From an uncultured Succinivibrionaceae bacterium (GTDB lineage: Bacteria; Pseudomonadota; Gammaproteobacteria; Enterobacterales; Succinivibrionaceae): 64,000 nucleotides of DNA. Where the stretch lies: assembly GCA_900539665.1 (NCBI GenBank), contig UQCV01000004.1, forward strand, positions 3,464 to 67,463. The letters are read 5' to 3'. This document shows positions 27,044 to 37,475 of this stretch, in pieces. The translations under genes and the position numbers were made by a program. The notes under the pieces were generated by a model that saw only the letters and a list, made by a program, of their open reading frames with translations, had not been told where the DNA came from and did not search any database. Position 1 is the first letter of the stretch, and each line of letters starts with the position of its first letter.

Positions 27044-27858
27044 TGAGTCGTTATACTGAATTATTTGCCAACTTAAAGGCTAAAAACGAAGGCGCTTTTG
27101 TGCCATTTATGAACATTGGTGATCCAACCCAAGAAGACTCCGTAAAGATCATCAGCGCTCTCGTTGAAGGTGGGGCTGACGCCTTAGAACTTGGAATTCC
27201 ATTTAGTGACCCAAGTGCTGACGGTCCCGTTATTCAGCGTTCTGATGTGCGCGCTTTAAATGCTGGTTCTACCACTGCCCGCGCTTTTGAAGTTATTAAA
27301 CAAATCCGTGACAAGTACCCAAAGACTCCTATTGGTCTTTTAATGTACGTAAACTTAGTTTATGCCCCTGGCATTGATAACTTCTTTGCTATGTGTGAAG
27401 CTAACGGGGTCGATTCTGTTTTGATTCCTGATATTCCAGTACAAATGATGGACGCTTGCCCAGAATGGAGAGAAGCCGCTGCTAAACATGGCATCGAACT
27501 TGTAATGATTTCGCCACCAAACGCCGATGACGAAACCATTAAGCGCATTGCTGAAATGAGCCAGGGCTACGTGTACCTTGTAAGTCGCGCTGGGGTAACT
27601 GGAACTGAACGCTTAGCTGGTCACCCAATGTCTCATTCTCTTAACCTGTTAAGAACCAACAACGCTCCACCTTGCCTCTTAGGTTTTGGTATTAGCCGTC
27701 CTGAACAGGTTAAGCAAGCCATTGCTGACGGCGCTGACGGCGCAATTAGCGGTAGCGTGCTCGTAGAGCTAGTCGAAAAGCACCTCGATAACATTGACGA
27801 AGCTTGTCAGGCGCTTAAGGGCTACGTAGCTTCAATGAAGGCTGCTACTAAGAAGTAA
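27043..27858 (+). CDS. trpA: Tryptophan synthase alpha chain
   Basis: 271 aa (E. coli 268). It cleaves indole-3-glycerol phosphate and channels indole to TrpB. Catalytic Glu is in GADALELGIPFSDP, with the second acidic residue in the same segment; the phosphate loop includes YLVSRAGVTGTE and GFGISRPEQV. The ATG overlaps the trpB stop (TAATG), implying coupled translation. Last gene of the operon. Confidence 0.98.
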   Translation: MSRYTELFANLKAKNEGAFVPFMNIGDPTQEDSVKIISALVEGGADALELGIPFSDPSADGPVIQRSDVRALNAGSTTARAFEVIKQIRDKYPKTPIGLLMYVNLVYAPGIDNFFAMCEANGVDSVLIPDIPVQMMDACPEWREAAAKHGIELVMISPPNADDETIKRIAEMSQGYVYLVSRAGVTGTERLAGHPMSHSLNLLRTNNAPPCLLGFGISRPEQVKQAIADGADGAISGSVLVELVEKHLDNIDEACQALKGYVASMKAATKK

Positions 27859-27864
27859 TTTTTT

Positions 27865-27947
27865 AGTTTAGGGCTTACCTTAAGCCCTAAACCTTAAAAA
27901 AAATTTATAACCCTAAACGCCTCTTTTTACAGGAGGCGTTTTTATTT
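27865..27947 (+). terminator. Tandem hairpins ending the trp operon
   Basis: A first hairpin (TTTAGGGCTTA / TAAGCCCTAAA, about 27867-27891) has no T-run on the plus strand. The second (AACGCCTC with GAGGCGTT, 27916-27940) is followed by TTTATTTTT and is the likely terminator. Confidence 0.8.
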
Positions 27948-28176
27948 TTAGCGTAAGCCCCAAAGCTACCACCTAAAGCAAAGGTTTTACTTACAAACCT
28001 TGAGCGTTCACGCTTATAGCTTCCACATATCCCCAAAAATCAACCCTTAAAATAATTTAATTTTATATACCCACCTCATATTCGATAAATAACCACAGAA
28101 CAAAAAGATCAGATGTGCTAAAATGTTTAAATTCCAAGCTTTTGGCGCTTAAACATCGCTATACAGTTGTACTAGT

Positions 28177-28229
28177 GATTTTAACTACCAAAAGCCACAT
28201 GCTTTAAAGATTAGATGGTAGTCAAAATC
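28177..28229. repeat. Long inverted repeat in the trpA downstream gap
   Basis: GATTTTAACTACCA (28177-28190) pairs with TGGTAGTCAAAATC (28216-28229), 13 of 14 bp, and encloses a smaller hairpin AAAGC/GCTTT. There is no T-run after it. The remaining intergenic sequence from 27948 to 28556 holds no gene that I can see. Confidence 0.45.
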
Positions 28230-28556
28230 TTGGCTTTAAACGCCATTTTTGCTTTTTAATTGGCAATTAGGACTAATTGTTCCGCTCTACCGAAGTGGTC
28301 TCCTTAAACCTCCTGCTCCCATCTCCTTTCTTTTAAGTAAGGTCTTTTAAGAAGGGTTAAGATGAAAGCGTAAGCTAAGGTGTAAGTTAAGGAAAAGTCA
28401 GCATGATAATCCCAAAGCTAGACTCTAGACCGCGAAGGTACATAAATCAAAAAATCAGAGCAAGATACCTAAGCTAAATAAAATAATTAACACGTATCTA
28501 ATCAATTGGTTCACACACGGAAAATAACTTATAACAAGCTCAATAGGTTTAACACT

Positions 28557-30002
28557 ATGATTTGCAATGATTGCGGTAATGAGCTCGAACTCACGCAAGA
28601 CCTAAAAGTATGTCCACATTGTGGGCGCCGCGTGGATTACGATTTCGCTAAATTTGTGGAACAAAAAAATGGGTACGCCATCAATGGTCGCACCTTAACC
28701 CTCTTCCATGTTTCAGGCTTAACCCCTGAAATCAGAGCCCGCATCGAAAACAACGATCTAGACGAATTGATTCTGACTTATAACATCGTATGGAACCCAG
28801 AATTTCAATTCTCTAATTCTCCATTTTTTCGGTCAAAGCAAAAAAAGGTCACTTTTAAACTAACCATTGCCCCACAAGTAACTAAACTCAATTTCTTATT
28901 TGCTGCTTGTACCGAGCTTGAAGAAGCACCGTTTTTTGATACTAGCGATATCCAAGAAACTATGTATATGTTCTATGGCTGTCGTTCCTTAACCAAAGTC
29001 CCAAATTATAATGTACTCCGCGTAAAAAAGATGACCGGGATGTTCCAAGCTTGTAGCTCCCTAAGAGAAATCAGCTCTCTTACCTCAATGCAAGCTGTGG
29101 AAATGAGCGATTTGTTTGCAGATTGTGTCGCTCTTGAATCCGTTGATAAGTTTTACACCCATTGCGCGGAAAATATTGCCCGCATGTTCCTTAATTGCTC
29201 TTTGCTTAAGAACATTCCTGACCTTATAACCATGCGCGTCAAAGATATGAGTGAAACTTTTAAGGGATGCTGTTCTTTAAAACAAATCAATAAGTTAGAT
29301 TGTAAATCAGTCGTTAATATGGCTGATTGTTTTGCGGATTGCTCTTCCCTTACGAGTCTGCCTAATTTAAACACCAAAGTTGCCAAATCCTTAACCGGCC
29401 TCTTTAAAGGATGCTCATCTTTAGTTAAAGCGCCAACAATCGAAACTGATGCCATTGACTTTCTCAATAACATCAGCGATATCTTTAGCGGGTGCCCACA
29501 GACTAATATCGTCATCGTTACTAGCGCCAATGAAGTTACCCCAGAGCTCAGACAAAAAGTCGCTACCGGAGCGCTAGATGAAATCATCATGGCTTGTAAC
29601 CCTTCTGAAGCGGCGTCCCCTTTTAATCGCCAAAATGTCAGCGAATTTAAGTGTCAGATCGCTCTATTAGCCTTCGTCGATAGCACAGCTTATATGTTTT
29701 CCGATTGCGAAAACCTAACTATAGTGCCAAAGCTTAACACCGCTCATATTAGAGACATGACTGGGATGTTCTTAAATTGTAAGAGCCTCACCGTGCCACC
29801 TATTTTGGATCTATCAAAAGCCGTTAACTTAAGCCAAATGTTTAAGAACTGCATTCAATTGCAAGAAAAAATGGCCATCCCTAATGAGCTTAAAAAAACT
29901 TTGCATGAAAGCAAAGATACCTATGAAGGGATTCCGCAATTTACTGTAATTGGCAAAGGTGTTGGGATCATCAAAAACCTGCTCCATCGTAAAAGTGCTT
30001 AA
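28557..30002 (+). CDS. Zinc-ribbon protein with DUF285/BspA-like leucine-rich repeats
   Basis: 481 aa from the ATG at 28557. It begins with a four-Cys zinc ribbon (CNDCG...CPHCG, residues 3 to 24). The rest is a solenoid of about 23-residue units of the form M..MF..C.SL..LP.., for example ETMYMFYGCRSLTKVP, MTGMFQACSSLREIS and MSDLFADCVALESV. These look like DUF285 or BspA-type repeats, here unusually rich in Cys. A two-part layout is visible: a similar spacer (LTPEIRARIENNDLDELIL and VTPELRQKVATGALDEIIM) precedes each repeat block. No signal peptide or membrane segment is seen, so it is probably cytoplasmic. A TTG at 28506 in the same frame has no support. Function is unknown; protein binding is likely for such repeats. 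Confidence 0.75.
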   Translation: MICNDCGNELELTQDLKVCPHCGRRVDYDFAKFVEQKNGYAINGRTLTLFHVSGLTPEIRARIENNDLDELILTYNIVWNPEFQFSNSPFFRSKQKKVTFKLTIAPQVTKLNFLFAACTELEEAPFFDTSDIQETMYMFYGCRSLTKVPNYNVLRVKKMTGMFQACSSLREISSLTSMQAVEMSDLFADCVALESVDKFYTHCAENIARMFLNCSLLKNIPDLITMRVKDMSETFKGCCSLKQINKLDCKSVVNMADCFADCSSLTSLPNLNTKVAKSLTGLFKGCSSLVKAPTIETDAIDFLNNISDIFSGCPQTNIVIVTSANEVTPELRQKVATGALDEIIMACNPSEAASPFNRQNVSEFKCQIALLAFVDSTAYMFSDCENLTIVPKLNTAHIRDMTGMFLNCKSLTVPPILDLSKAVNLSQMFKNCIQLQEKMAIPNELKKTLHESKDTYEGIPQFTVIGKGVGIIKNLLHRKSA

Positions 30003-30017
30003 AAAATTCTAAGTCTC

Positions 30018-30057
30018 AGCGTTAAAAGCTCTCGCTTGGCCTGTGGCTTTTAACGCT
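30018..30057. repeat. 12-bp inverted repeat after the repeat-protein gene
   Basis: AGCGTTAAAAGC (30018-30029) pairs perfectly with GCTTTTAACGCT (30046-30057). It starts 16 bp after a stop codon, as a terminator would, but lacks a T-run. Confidence 0.5.
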
Positions 30058-30262
30058 TACCAAGTATGTTCCTTACTTTAGATAAAACTCTATATAAACA
30101 CGTAAATACGTCTAGACTTAAGCCAAGTTTTGCGTAACAAAAGGAACGCACCTCCCCTCAAAAATTTGGGGTTTAATTTAAGCCCCACCATATTCTGCTG
30201 TGTTAGTTCGCAAAACACAGCCCCCAAATCAAAAATACGGACTTAAAACGGCATTTGCTTTG

Positions 30263-30268
30263 TATAAT
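30263..30268 (+). promoter_or_regulatory. Possible -10 element for the coiled-coil membrane protein gene
   Basis: TATAAT about 75 bp upstream of the start codon, directly preceded by TG. No clear -35 element is seen. No other feature was found in 30058-30341. Confidence 0.4.
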
Positions 30269-30341
30269 ATAGCTCTGAATAATAAAGTCCGAACTTAATC
30301 CTGTTCGGTTCAACGTAAAATTAAATCTAAAGGATATGTCA

Positions 30342-30932
30342 ATGCCTCGCTTTATCAAGTATTTGATAGCTATATGTTTGATAGCCCTAACAGGCTTTGT
30401 AGCGTCTCCTGCCGTGGCTGCTAAGGACACCTCTCCTAAGAGTGCAACCGCGCAAGTATCCACCGGCCCGGTAGTCACACAAGACATTCCCCGCGTAATT
30501 GAATATCGCTTCCGTGAAACCAACGCTAGAGTATCCGATTTAAAACTCCATATATACCTAGGTCTCTTAGGGCTCTTCCTACTCAACGTCATTCTCTTTT
30601 TTTACTTTAAATGGAATGTGCAATCAATGCACATGTCGATCGACAACCTAAAACGACGCCAGGATGATTTAATAAAGCTCCTACAGATGAATAACGGCAA
30701 GCTTAAACAAAACATCGACAAGCTTGAACGTTCGCTTTACGACCTCTCTGAAATCCAAGTGCAAATCACTAAAAAAATGAAGAATCAAGACCCTGCTCAA
30801 GCGGCCACTCAAACGGCTAACCAGGCTCAAGCCACTCAAGCTCAAGCTAACCAGGCTCAAGCCACTCAAGTAGCCGCTAGTAATGCTCCTGCTAAGCCTG
30901 CGCCCGCTCCCCAAAAACAACCCACTAAATAA
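30342..30932 (+). CDS. Exported/membrane protein with coiled coil and Gln/Ala-rich tail, function unknown
   Basis: 196 aa from the ATG at 30342, seven bases after AAAGGA; an ATG at 30336 is too close to that site. Residues 4 to 27 look like a signal peptide or first membrane segment (IAICLIALTGFVASPAVAA). A clear membrane segment follows at about 72 to 92 (IYLGLLGLFLLNVILFFYF). After it comes a charged heptad-like region (NLKRRQDDLIKLLQ...LERSLYDLSEIQVQ) that should form a coiled coil, then a low-complexity tail of repeated QAQATQAQAN units (about 150-175) and a Pro/Ala-rich end. I do not recognise the family. It is a single gene between terminators. Confidence 0.6.
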   Translation: MPRFIKYLIAICLIALTGFVASPAVAAKDTSPKSATAQVSTGPVVTQDIPRVIEYRFRETNARVSDLKLHIYLGLLGLFLLNVILFFYFKWNVQSMHMSIDNLKRRQDDLIKLLQMNNGKLKQNIDKLERSLYDLSEIQVQITKKMKNQDPAQAATQTANQAQATQAQANQAQATQVAASNAPAKPAPAPQKQPTK

Positions 30933-31072
30933 AGCAGCGAGAACTTGCAGTAGCTTAATTATGTAAGCTTAAATGAAATCTAAATTTAGCTAGAGCCTAA
31001 AAGTACTTAAAGTCTTGGCCTTGTTTAAAAAGTTTTGAGGCTAACTAGGAAAATTTATTCTCTCTTTAAACA

Positions 31073-31106
31073 TAAAAAACCAAGCTACTTAGACTTGGTT
31101 TTTTAT
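31073..31106. terminator. Terminator shared by the coiled-coil protein gene and truB
   Basis: AAAAACCAAG pairs with CTTGGTTTTT around a short loop, with a T-run on the plus strand and an equally T-rich tail on the minus strand. It lies between convergent genes. Confidence 0.8.
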
Positions 31107-31170
31107 GTTTCGAACTTGGGTTTTTATGTTTTGGTGTGATTGGATTTTATCCGCCTACACGATGCCCTAA

Positions 31171-32226
31171 CTACTCGTTAGTATCGTCGCTTGAGCTCAC
31201 AAAGACATTGACCGCTTGATCGCAACTTTCCGCCTGAGTAAATTGGTCAGCCATAAATTCAGCTCTGACCTGAGACACTAAGCGCTTAGGCACTAAACGG
31301 TCGTAGGTAATTTCGCCCACCCCGATAAATTCTGCTTGCGCTGCTGCTTCTTCCTTACCAATATAGATACGAATCGGCTGCGTGTCGGTTGTAAGCATAT
31401 TAACAGGGCGAACCTTAATAACCTGGCCCCTTAAGATCTTATGCGCTTCAAATTCTTCCAAGTAGATAATCGGTAAATCAGATACCGCGGTATCCACAGG
31501 CAGTAATAAAGCATCAAGCGCACTAAAAGCTGTAAAACCATTACGATGAGCTTCTTCCGAAATGCGTTCGATATCCTCAAACGAAACCATACGGTCAGCA
31601 GGGTATGTAGAAACAGCAATACGGTCGAGTGCCTTAACGTAAGCCCCACAACCTAAATATTCGCCGAGATCGTCGATTAAACTTCTAATGTAGGTTCCTT
31701 TGCTACAATGAACCCGCATCCGGCCTTCAGCCTTATGAGCGTCGTACCCTAAGAGGGTAAATTCGTAAATCACGATATCACGAGCTTCACGTGGAACTGT
31801 AATCCCCTTACGTGCATACTCATATAGTGGACGCCCTTCATACTTTAAAGCAGAGTACATACTTGGTACTTGTTTCTGGGCGCCGGTAAATTTTTCCATC
31901 GCCTGAAGCAACATCACTTCATCGAATTTAACTGGAGCTTCTTTAATCACTTCCCCTTCGGCATCAGAAGTGGTGGTTCTGAAACCAAAATGCGCTGTTA
32001 CTTCATAAGTTTTATCGGCATCTAAAAGGTATTGTGAAAACTTAGTTGCTTCCCCTAAACAAATTGGGAGCATCCCTGTGGCTAAAGGATCAAGGGCGCC
32101 AGTATGACCGGCCTTCTTAGCATGAAAAATCCCGCGAATGCGAATCATAGCATCATTAGAGGTGATTCCAAGAGGCTTGTTTAAAAGGAGCACTCCATTC
32201 ACATCGCGTTTGCTTCTTCGGGGCAT
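31171..32226 (-). CDS. truB: tRNA pseudouridine(55) synthase
   Basis: 351 aa (E. coli 314). It makes the universal pseudouridine 55 in the T loop of tRNA. The catalytic Asp is in GHTGALDPLATGMLP; GVLLLNKPLGITSN at the N-terminus and HCSKGTYIRSLIDDLG are typical. The C-terminus beyond the PUA-like part is Ser/Asp-rich and longer than in E. coli. Last gene of the rimP operon, 36 bp after rbfA. Confidence 0.96.
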   Translation of the reverse strand: MPRRSKRDVNGVLLLNKPLGITSNDAMIRIRGIFHAKKAGHTGALDPLATGMLPICLGEATKFSQYLLDADKTYEVTAHFGFRTTTSDAEGEVIKEAPVKFDEVMLLQAMEKFTGAQKQVPSMYSALKYEGRPLYEYARKGITVPREARDIVIYEFTLLGYDAHKAEGRMRVHCSKGTYIRSLIDDLGEYLGCGAYVKALDRIAVSTYPADRMVSFEDIERISEEAHRNGFTAFSALDALLLPVDTAVSDLPIIYLEEFEAHKILRGQVIKVRPVNMLTTDTQPIRIYIGKEEAAAQAEFIGVGEITYDRLVPKRLVSQVRAEFMADQFTQAESCDQAVNVFVSSSDDTNE

Positions 32227-32262
32227 TTAATCTTATTCTCCGCTTTTATTGGCTTAAGATTT

Positions 32263-32676
32263 TTAATCTTGGTTTTGAGCAGAAGACTCTTGAGTCTTAT
32301 GTTCTTCTTTCTTTAATTCTTCATCTTGACGAATAGTCTTAGTGATAAGAGCGCTTAAACGCATCCCTTCATCAAGAGATTCATCATGACAAAATCTAAT
32401 TTCAGGTACGGCTCTTAATTTCATAGCCTTACCAATTTGGGTGCGGACAAAGCCCGCAGCATTGTTAAGAACCTTAATTGAGGTTTTAACATTTTCCGGA
32501 TCGTTATCCCAAAATGTTACAAAAATTTTGGCATACATGAGGTCACCAGAGACACGCACATCGCTTACGGTAGCCATTTTTACGCGTGGATCTTTTAATT
32601 CACGTTGTAAAATCACAGCTACTTCACGCTTCATCTGTTGCGCTACTCGGTCAGCTCTCGAAAATTCTTTTTGCAT
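32263..32676 (-). CDS. rbfA: Ribosome-binding factor A
   Basis: 137 aa (E. coli 133). A KH-like 30S maturation factor. The N-terminal [25 protein letters not shown] and the later [20 protein letters not shown]...D.S are the family signature. It lies between infB and truB, as in E. coli; a 105-bp gap separates it from infB. Confidence 0.95.
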   Translation of the reverse strand: MQKEFSRADRVAQQMKREVAVILQRELKDPRVKMATVSDVRVSGDLMYAKIFVTFWDNDPENVKTSIKVLNNAAGFVRTQIGKAMKLRAVPEIRFCHDESLDEGMRLSALITKTIRQDEELKKEEHKTQESSAQNQD

Positions 32677-32781
32677 ATTTTATCTTATATTGATTTATTA
32701 GCTTTTACATATACGGCAAGCCCCGGGGGCTTAGCTTTATGCTTTACCCAAGCCGGGACTCGCAATCATGAAGCTTAACTA

Positions 32782-35301
32782 TTATTCAAGAGTACGCTTC
32801 ACTTCGATGTTTTCGAACACTTCGATCTGGTCGTTTACACGAACGTCTTGATAGTTCTTAACGCCACAACCACATTCAAAGCCTGCCTTAACTTCAGCTA
32901 CGTCATCCTTGAAGCGACGTAATGAGTCAAGTTCACCTTCGAAGATAACTACGTTGTCGCGAAGTACACGGATCGGAGCAGAACGCTTGATCATGCCTTC
33001 AAGCACCATACAGCCGGCAATGAGACCGAACTTAGGATGTTTAAATACCTGACGTACTTCAGCCAAGCCAATGATTTGCTGCTTAACTTCAGAACCAAGT
33101 AAACCAGACATAGCTTGCTTAACTTCATCGATAAGGTCGTAAATTACGCTGTAGTAACGTACATCGATGTGTTCAGAGTCGATAACACGACGAGCAGAAG
33201 CATCAGCACGAACGTTAAAGCCTACTACGATTGCAGATGATGCAGAGGCCAAAGTAGCATCGGTTTCGGTAATCCCACCAACGCCTTCGTAAATGATGTT
33301 AACCTTAACTTCATCGGTAGAAAGCTTAAGGAGAGAATCACGAATAGCTTCTACAGAACCCTGTACGTCAGCCTTAAGAACGATATTGAGTTCATGAGCT
33401 GCGCCGTCCTGGAACATAGTAGCCAACTGGCTCTTCTTCTGCTTAGCAATCTTAAGTTCACGATACTTACCTTGACGGTAGTTAGCAACTTCACGTGCCT
33501 TCTTTTCATCACGAACTACGGTTGCTTCGTCACCAGATACAGGCACCCCAGAAAGACCGAGGATTTCCACCGGAATAGAAGGACCTGCCGAAGTTACATT
33601 ACGCCCAAGTTCGTCACGCATTGCACGAACCTTACCGTATTCAAGACCGCAAAGCACGATATCACCCACGTGGAGGGTACCTTGGTTAATGAGGATAGAA
33701 GCAACTGGACCACGACCCTTATCAAGACGAGCTTCGATTACGACGCCTGACGCCATACCATCCTTAACCGCCTTAAGTTCAAGCACTTCAGCCTGTAAAA
33801 GGATTGCATCAAGTAAGTCATCAATCCCCACCCCAGTCTTAGCAGAAACCTTAACGAACTGAGTATCACCACCCATGTCTTCAGACATGATGCCGTAACG
33901 CATGAGTTCGTTTACTACGCGAGTAGGATCAGCTGTTGGCTTATCGATCTTGTTGATTGCTACTACGATAGGTACATTACCAGCCTTAGCGTGCTGAATA
34001 GCTTCGATAGTCTGAGGCATTACCCCGTCATCTGCTGCTACTACGAGTACTACGATATCGGTTGCCTTAGCCCCACGAGCACGCATAGCGGTAAACGCAG
34101 CATGGCCCGGAGTATCGAGGAAGGTAATCATACCGCCGTTCTTAGTTTTAACGTGATATGCACCGATGTGCTGGGTAATACCACCAGCTTCGCCTGAAGC
34201 AACCTTAGCCTTACGGATGTAGTCAAGCAAAGAGGTCTTACCATGGTCAACGTGACCCATGATAGTTACAACTGGCGCACGTGGTTCAGCCTTAGCTGCC
34301 ATATCACGGTCGTTGAGCACTGCTTCTTCAAGTTCATTTTCCTTACGGATAATAACCTTGTGCCCCATTTCTTCAGCTACTAACTGAGCGGTTTCCTGGT
34401 CGATAACTTGGTTAATAGTAACCATATCACCGAGCTTCATGATAACCTTGATTACTTCAGAAGCCTTTACAGCCATCTTTTGTGCGAGGTCAGAAACAGT
34501 GATAGTTTCGCCAATGACAACGTCACGCGCAACAGGAGCTACAGGCTTGTTAAAGCCGTGTTGCTGCTGGTTGAGCTTAGCTGCGTTACCCTTGAGCTTC
34601 TTATTGCCCTTTTGGTTACGACGACGTTCATCACGTTCTTCTTCTTCACGTGATTTACCCTTCTTTGCCTGGGTAGCATTACGACGACGGCCACGGTTTT
34701 CTTCTTCACGTTCCTGTTCTTCTTCTGCTTCTTTTACGTAGCGAGAAGAGAATTCTTCGTCATAATCATTTTGGTGAGCCGCACGTTCAGCTTCTTCAGC
34801 TTCCCAACGCTTAGCATTTTCTTCCACCAAACGCTTAGCTTCTTCTTCCTGACGCTTAGTAGCTTCAATATTACGCGCTTGCGCTTCAGCTTCAGCCTTC
34901 TTACGGAATTCTTCACCTTCTTTTTCGTTGATGTTGTGCCTAGTAGCTTCTTTGATAATCTTGTTACGGCTTTCAAATTCAGCCTTTTTAGCCTTAGCTT
35001 CAGCTCGTGCTTTTTCTTCAGCCTGTGACTTGGCCTTAGCTTCTGCTTCAGCCTTAGCCTTTTCTTCAGCTTTCTTTCTAGCTTCAGCCTGAGCTAATGC
35101 TTCAGCTTCGGCTTTAGCCTTAGCTTCTTGTTCTTTACGACGTTCGATATCTTCTCTATTTGGTTTAGTGAAGCTTCTCTTTTCGCGTACTTTTACTTCC
35201 ACATCATCACCGCCATAGCTACGTAATGGTCTGGACTGACCGTTGCCGGTCTTGTTATTACGCTTTAAGGAAAGCTTTTTACTCTTATTATCATCTGACA
35301 T
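32782..35301 (-). CDS. infB: Translation initiation factor IF-2
   Basis: 839 aa. The N-terminal half is a long charged linker of Lys/Glu/Ala repeats (about residues 45-230), as in other gammaproteobacterial IF-2 proteins. The GTPase domain has G1 [13 protein letters not shown]3 DTPGHAAF, G4 NKID and SAKTGVG, followed by the beta-barrel and C-terminal fMet-tRNA binding domains. It brings initiator tRNA to the 30S subunit. Any internal start for a short form is not resolved. It lies 82 bp after nusA. Confidence 0.98.
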   Translation of the reverse strand: MSDDNKSKKLSLKRNNKTGNGQSRPLRSYGGDDVEVKVREKRSFTKPNREDIERRKEQEAKAKAEAEALAQAEARKKAEEKAKAEAEAKAKSQAEEKARAEAKAKKAEFESRNKIIKEATRHNINEKEGEEFRKKAEAEAQARNIEATKRQEEEAKRLVEENAKRWEAEEAERAAHQNDYDEEFSSRYVKEAEEEQEREEENRGRRRNATQAKKGKSREEEERDERRRNQKGNKKLKGNAAKLNQQQHGFNKPVAPVARDVVIGETITVSDLAQKMAVKASEVIKVIMKLGDMVTINQVIDQETAQLVAEEMGHKVIIRKENELEEAVLNDRDMAAKAEPRAPVVTIMGHVDHGKTSLLDYIRKAKVASGEAGGITQHIGAYHVKTKNGGMITFLDTPGHAAFTAMRARGAKATDIVVLVVAADDGVMPQTIEAIQHAKAGNVPIVVAINKIDKPTADPTRVVNELMRYGIMSEDMGGDTQFVKVSAKTGVGIDDLLDAILLQAEVLELKAVKDGMASGVVIEARLDKGRGPVASILINQGTLHVGDIVLCGLEYGKVRAMRDELGRNVTSAGPSIPVEILGLSGVPVSGDEATVVRDEKKAREVANYRQGKYRELKIAKQKKSQLATMFQDGAAHELNIVLKADVQGSVEAIRDSLLKLSTDEVKVNIIYEGVGGITETDATLASASSAIVVGFNVRADASARRVIDSEHIDVRYYSVIYDLIDEVKQAMSGLLGSEVKQQIIGLAEVRQVFKHPKFGLIAGCMVLEGMIKRSAPIRVLRDNVVIFEGELDSLRRFKDDVAEVKAGFECGCGVKNYQDVRVNDQIEVFENIEVKRTLE

Positions 35302-35383
35302 TATTGTTTTTCCTAAATGGTTATTCTAAAAATAGTTCCGACCAAGAGCTTTAAGTGAGTTATTGATCGGAGCCTTCCTTAAA

Positions 35384-36931
35384 TTATTCAGCCTTTGGTT
35401 CTTCAGCTGCTTGTTCGTCCTTAAACCAAGTAGCATTACGTGCAGCCATAATTAAATCGCCAGCACGCTTTTCATCGAAACCAGGAATATCAACGAGGTC
35501 ATCAGTTACACATTCAGCAAGTTCATCAAGAGTTGCTACTTCCTTGCTAGCGAGCGCGCGTACAGAGGCACTATCGAGACCAGGGAAGTTAAGAAGGTCG
35601 TCTGCCACCTTTCTCTTTGATGGAGTGCTGATATTCTGTAATGATTCAACCGCAATGCTCTGAAGCTTTTCAACCAATTCTTCATCGATGCCATCGATGC
35701 TGTTGATGATTTCTTGTGGTTCAACATATGCGATTTCTTCTACAGATTCAAAGCCAGCATCAACTAAGGCTTGAGCAAAATCTTCATCCACGCTTAATAC
35801 TTCAGCAAACATGCTGCTTAAACGGTTGTTCTTATCAGATTCACGCTTATCCATATCTTCAACGGTAAGTACGTTAATCTTCCAACCAACGAGCTGTGAA
35901 GCTAAACGTACATTCTGACCGTTAGTACCGATAGCAAGAGCGTACTTATCTTTTTCCACGCCGATTTCAACTACATTCTTTTCTTTATCGATGTAAACCT
36001 TACGTACTTCAGCCGGAGCCATAGCCGCAATTACATACTTAGAAAAATCTTCGTTGTAAGCAATCACGTCGATCTTTTCGTTGCAAAGTTCGTTGCGAAC
36101 GTTATTTACACGTGCGCCCTTCATCCCGATACATGCCCCAACTGGGTCGATGCGACGGTCTTTAGCACGAATAGCCACCTTAGCACGTAAACCTGGATCG
36201 CAAACTACGTTTACAATTTCAAGCTGACCTTCACCAATTTCAGGTACTTCGATAGTTAAAAGTTCCTTCAAGAAACCTGGGCTAGTACGGCTAACTTCAA
36301 GCTGTGCACCTTTGTTGGCCTCTTGTTTGATTGGTAAAAGCAAGCTACGTACACGGTCTCCGTTGTGGAAGCTGTCACGTGGAAGCATATTATCACGGCG
36401 TAAAATAGCTTCTGCATTGTTGCCTAAATCAAGGAATACGGTATCACGAGTTACACGCTTAACGATACCAACCACAACCTTACCTACTTGATCACGGAAC
36501 ATGTCGATAAGCTGCTGACGTTCAGCTTCTTTAACTTTTTGCTGTAATACCTGCTTTACAGTCTGGGCAGTAATACGATCGAAAATTGAACCATGGCTGG
36601 TTTTAGTCTTAACGGTCTTTTCTGCATCGAGTAATTCTTCAACGTAATCACCAGCTACAATGTTAGGGTCATCAAGACGTGCAGCTTCGAGGGTAATTTC
36701 GCGTGATGGAAGATCAAGCTGACCTTCAGTGTCAACTACAAGCCAACGTCTAGTGATAGTGAAGTCACCAGTTTTTTGTTCAATGGAGCACTTGATATCT
36801 ACATCCAAACCTTGAAACTTCTTTTTGGCTGCAGTTGCTAAAGCTACTTCAAGAGCTTCAAATACGGCTTGACGAGAGATTGCCTTTTCATTGGACATTG
36901 CTTCTACAATCTGTAAAATTTCTTTTGCCAT
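35384..36931 (-). CDS. nusA: Transcription termination/antitermination factor NusA
   Basis: 515 aa (E. coli 495). Domain order: N-terminal RNA polymerase-binding domain starting MAKEILQIVEAMSNEKAI, S1 domain (VVGIVKRVTRDTVFLDLG), two KH domains (RVNNVRNELCNEKIDVI and LAIGTNGQNVRLASQL), then two acidic repeats. It affects pausing, termination and rRNA antitermination. It sits 29 bp after rimP. SuhB, a known NusA partner, is also encoded in this window. Confidence 0.97.
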   Translation of the reverse strand: MAKEILQIVEAMSNEKAISRQAVFEALEVALATAAKKKFQGLDVDIKCSIEQKTGDFTITRRWLVVDTEGQLDLPSREITLEAARLDDPNIVAGDYVEELLDAEKTVKTKTSHGSIFDRITAQTVKQVLQQKVKEAERQQLIDMFRDQVGKVVVGIVKRVTRDTVFLDLGNNAEAILRRDNMLPRDSFHNGDRVRSLLLPIKQEANKGAQLEVSRTSPGFLKELLTIEVPEIGEGQLEIVNVVCDPGLRAKVAIRAKDRRIDPVGACIGMKGARVNNVRNELCNEKIDVIAYNEDFSKYVIAAMAPAEVRKVYIDKEKNVVEIGVEKDKYALAIGTNGQNVRLASQLVGWKINVLTVEDMDKRESDKNNRLSSMFAEVLSVDEDFAQALVDAGFESVEEIAYVEPQEIINSIDGIDEELVEKLQSIAVESLQNISTPSKRKVADDLLNFPGLDSASVRALASKEVATLDELAECVTDDLVDIPGFDEKRAGDLIMAARNATWFKDEQAAEEPKAE

Positions 36932-36960
36932 TTACATTATTTCCCTGATAACTGCCAATA

Positions 36961-37416
36961 TTAAATAATCGGTACGAGTTGTGCCTTGCTTACGTTTGGA
37001 TAAACGAGTTCAGCCACTTCCCCATCACACAAAAGGTGAAGCACATCGCCTTCAACTTTTTGTAATACACCGCGGAAATGTCTGCGTCCACCAACAGGAA
37101 TGCTTAAATCAATAACCATTTCACTGCCAACGTAGGCACATAACTGTTCAAACGTAAAGAGAATGCGATCGAGACCTGGAGATGACACTTCAAGTGTATA
37201 GGCGTTCTTGAAGAAGTCCTCTACGTCAAGTATGCCGTTAATCTGCTGAGTAACATCACCGCATTCATCAACATTAATGCCGCCTTCCTTGTCAACATAG
37301 ATCTGAAGCAATGGATGGCGTGGATTCTTATTTACCTTAACACCCCAAAGCTTAACCCCTAATTCTTCAAGAGCAGGAGTTATCGCCTGAGCAATCTTTT
37401 CTTCAATGGTCTGCAA
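36961..37416 (-). CDS. rimP: Ribosome maturation factor RimP
   Basis: 151 aa (E. coli 150). It helps assemble the 30S subunit. The core EVSSPGLDRIL motif is intact, and the N-terminal EEKIAQAITPALEELGVKLWGV is typical. The start is a TTG at 37416 with GGAG seven bases upstream; no ATG fits the family N-terminus. First gene of the operon, preceded by a leader terminator. Confidence 0.94.
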   Translation of the reverse strand: MQTIEEKIAQAITPALEELGVKLWGVKVNKNPRHPLLQIYVDKEGGINVDECGDVTQQINGILDVEDFFKNAYTLEVSSPGLDRILFTFEQLCAYVGSEMVIDLSIPVGGRRHFRGVLQKVEGDVLHLLCDGEVAELVYPNVSKAQLVPII

Positions 37417-37442
37417 ACCTTATCTCCGTATAAACGTATAAT

Positions 37443-37472
37443 AAAAAAGCCCCGGACATTTCTGACCGGAGC
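37443..37472 (-). terminator. Leader terminator just before rimP
   Basis: On the minus strand GCTCCGG (37472-37466) pairs with CCGGGGC (37455-37449, one G-U), followed by TTTTTT and then the rimP ribosome site some 20 bases on. It faces the same way as the operon, so it may attenuate it. No gene ends upstream on this strand. A TTGACC -35-like sequence lies further upstream on the minus strand near 37556-37551. Confidence 0.65.
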
Positions 37473-37475
37473 TCT

